DNA from: Thermoleophilaceae bacterium | GTDB lineage: Bacteria; Actinomycetota; Thermoleophilia; Solirubrobacterales; Thermoleophilaceae | Assembly: GCA_036378175.1 (NCBI GenBank) | Contig: DASUWY010000079.1 | Coordinates: 1-64,000, forward strand | Reading direction: 5' to 3' | DNA length: 64,000 bases | Part shown: positions 63,458 through 64,000 of the stretch, one piece after another | Layout of the letters: the number at the start of each line of letters is the position of its first letter | How positions within the stretch are numbered: the stretch's first letter is position 1 | The notes under the pieces: model-generated | Databases searched by the model: none | Seen by the model: the letters and a program-made list of their open reading frames with translations, nothing else | What the model was told of the DNA's origin: nothing | Position numbers and translations under genes: made by a program

Positions 63458-64000
63458 GACGGCATCCCCTCGTCAAGGCCCCCACGGCGCAGCGCCCTGA
63501 TCCACGCGTCCCAGTACTCGTCCGGGAAGCCCGACTGGTACTTGCGGGCGTGGATGGATTCCACAAGTCCGGCCGGGATCGGGCGCAGAGCGCCGTAGGC
63601 GGACGCCACGAACTGCAGCTGTGCGGCCTTCTCGAGCAGCACCGCCGTGAGCACCGCCCAGGGCGTGTCGCGCTCGGCCACCAGCACGCCGTGGTTGCGC
63701 AGCAGGATCACCGTGCCGTCGCCAAGTGCGTCGGCCACCTCCTTGCCCTGAGCGTCGCCCGTGATCAGGTCCGGCACACCCTCGTACGTCGCGATCCGAT
63801 CCGTGAACAGCACCGCGTCGTGCGTGAGCGTCTCGAGCCGCGCGTCCGTGGCGCCGAACGCCGTGGCGTACAGCGGGTGGCCGTGAATCACGCAGCGCAC
63901 GTCGGGGCGGCGCTTGTACACCTCGGTGTGCAGCACCGCCTCGAGGTGCATGTCCCTCGGGGCGTCGGCGAGGTCGGCGTGCACCGGGAACACGAGCACG
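63454..64000 (-). CDS. Class II aldolase/adducin-family protein, cut by the window edge
   Basis: The C-terminal 182 or so residues of a zinc-dependent class II aldolase-fold protein (fuculose-phosphate aldolase type). Two of the zinc-His motifs are visible, VIHGHPLYAT and LLRNHGVLV. The frame is open to the window end, so the true start lies beyond position 64000. It is the first visible gene of the operon that continues through position 56838. Activities in this fold include aldol cleavage and decarboxylation or dehydration of hydroxy acids. Confidence 0.9.
   Translation of the reverse strand, partial: VLVFPVHADLADAPRDMHLEAVLHTEVYKRRPDVRCVIHGHPLYATAFGATDARLETLTHDAVLFTDRIATYEGVPDLITGDAQGKEVADALGDGTVILLRNHGVLVAERDTPWAVLTAVLLEKAAQLQFVASAYGALRPIPAGLVESIHARKYQSGFPDEYWDAWIRALRRGGLDEGMPS

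Overview
The window is very GC-rich, gene-dense bacterial chromosome with many GTG and TTG starts and 1-18 bp gene overlaps. The GlgE/TreS alpha-glucan pair, a CUT2-type sugar ABC transporter, DHA2 major facilitators and a large AAA-LuxR regulator point to a high-GC actinomycetote; a soil Thermoleophilia/Solirubrobacterales-like organism is my guess, not something the sequence proves. I see no rRNA, tRNA, CRISPR array, insertion sequence or phage gene. Both window edges cut a gene (treS at the left, a class II aldolase at the right).

Layout. (1) 1-7527: alpha-glucan/trehalose metabolism (treS, glgE, malQ, glgP) with an SGNH hydrolase inserted. (2) 7554-11359: an ExoD-like membrane protein, a double VOC protein, a thiolase and a flavin oxidoreductase. 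(3) 11342-30877: the most interesting part, a catabolic and import locus. A minus-strand transporter operon (ATPase, two permeases, small secreted protein, lipoprotein binding protein) runs into a MetE-like methyltransferase and an SDR. A TetR regulator is divergent from it. Next come an extradiol-type dioxygenase, a second MetE-like methyltransferase, two flavin monooxygenases, a cupin, a cyclase-family hydrolase, two FAH-family enzymes, an ACMSD-like amidohydrolase, a secreted esterase and a CMD-SDR fusion. (4) 30883-41986: MFS exporter, CPA1 antiporter, SulP transporter, LPG-synthase-like membrane protein, ClpE-type unfoldase, GAF protein and a secreted CocE/NonD hydrolase. (5) 42120-53983: a Tat-exported two-subunit molybdenum hydroxylase, helicase, GNAT/FemAB-like protein, TerC, NDH-2, a second ACMSD-like amidohydrolase, a DHA2 transporter and an epimerase. 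(6) 53990-64000: a LuxR-family regulator and an eight-gene minus-strand catabolic operon (aldolase, molybdenum hydroxylase small and large subunits, 3-hydroxyacyl-CoA dehydrogenase, AHL-lactonase-like hydrolase, SDR, VOC, alcohol dehydrogenase).

How it may work together. In region 3, five copies of a degenerate dyad (half-site about GAAYTMGAA, core TCGAAG-N5-TTC) lie between divergent genes: three in the TetR/ABC-transporter intergenic region and one in each of two divergent promoters about 4.7 kb apart. The latter two sit in an inverted pair matching at 44 of 46 positions. This suggests one regulon in which the TetR protein controls uptake of an unknown compound and its hydroxylation, ring cleavage and hydrolysis. 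Two MetE-core-like zinc methyltransferases in the same locus raise the possibility that a methyl group is removed or transferred during catabolism. The substrate cannot be read from the sequence.
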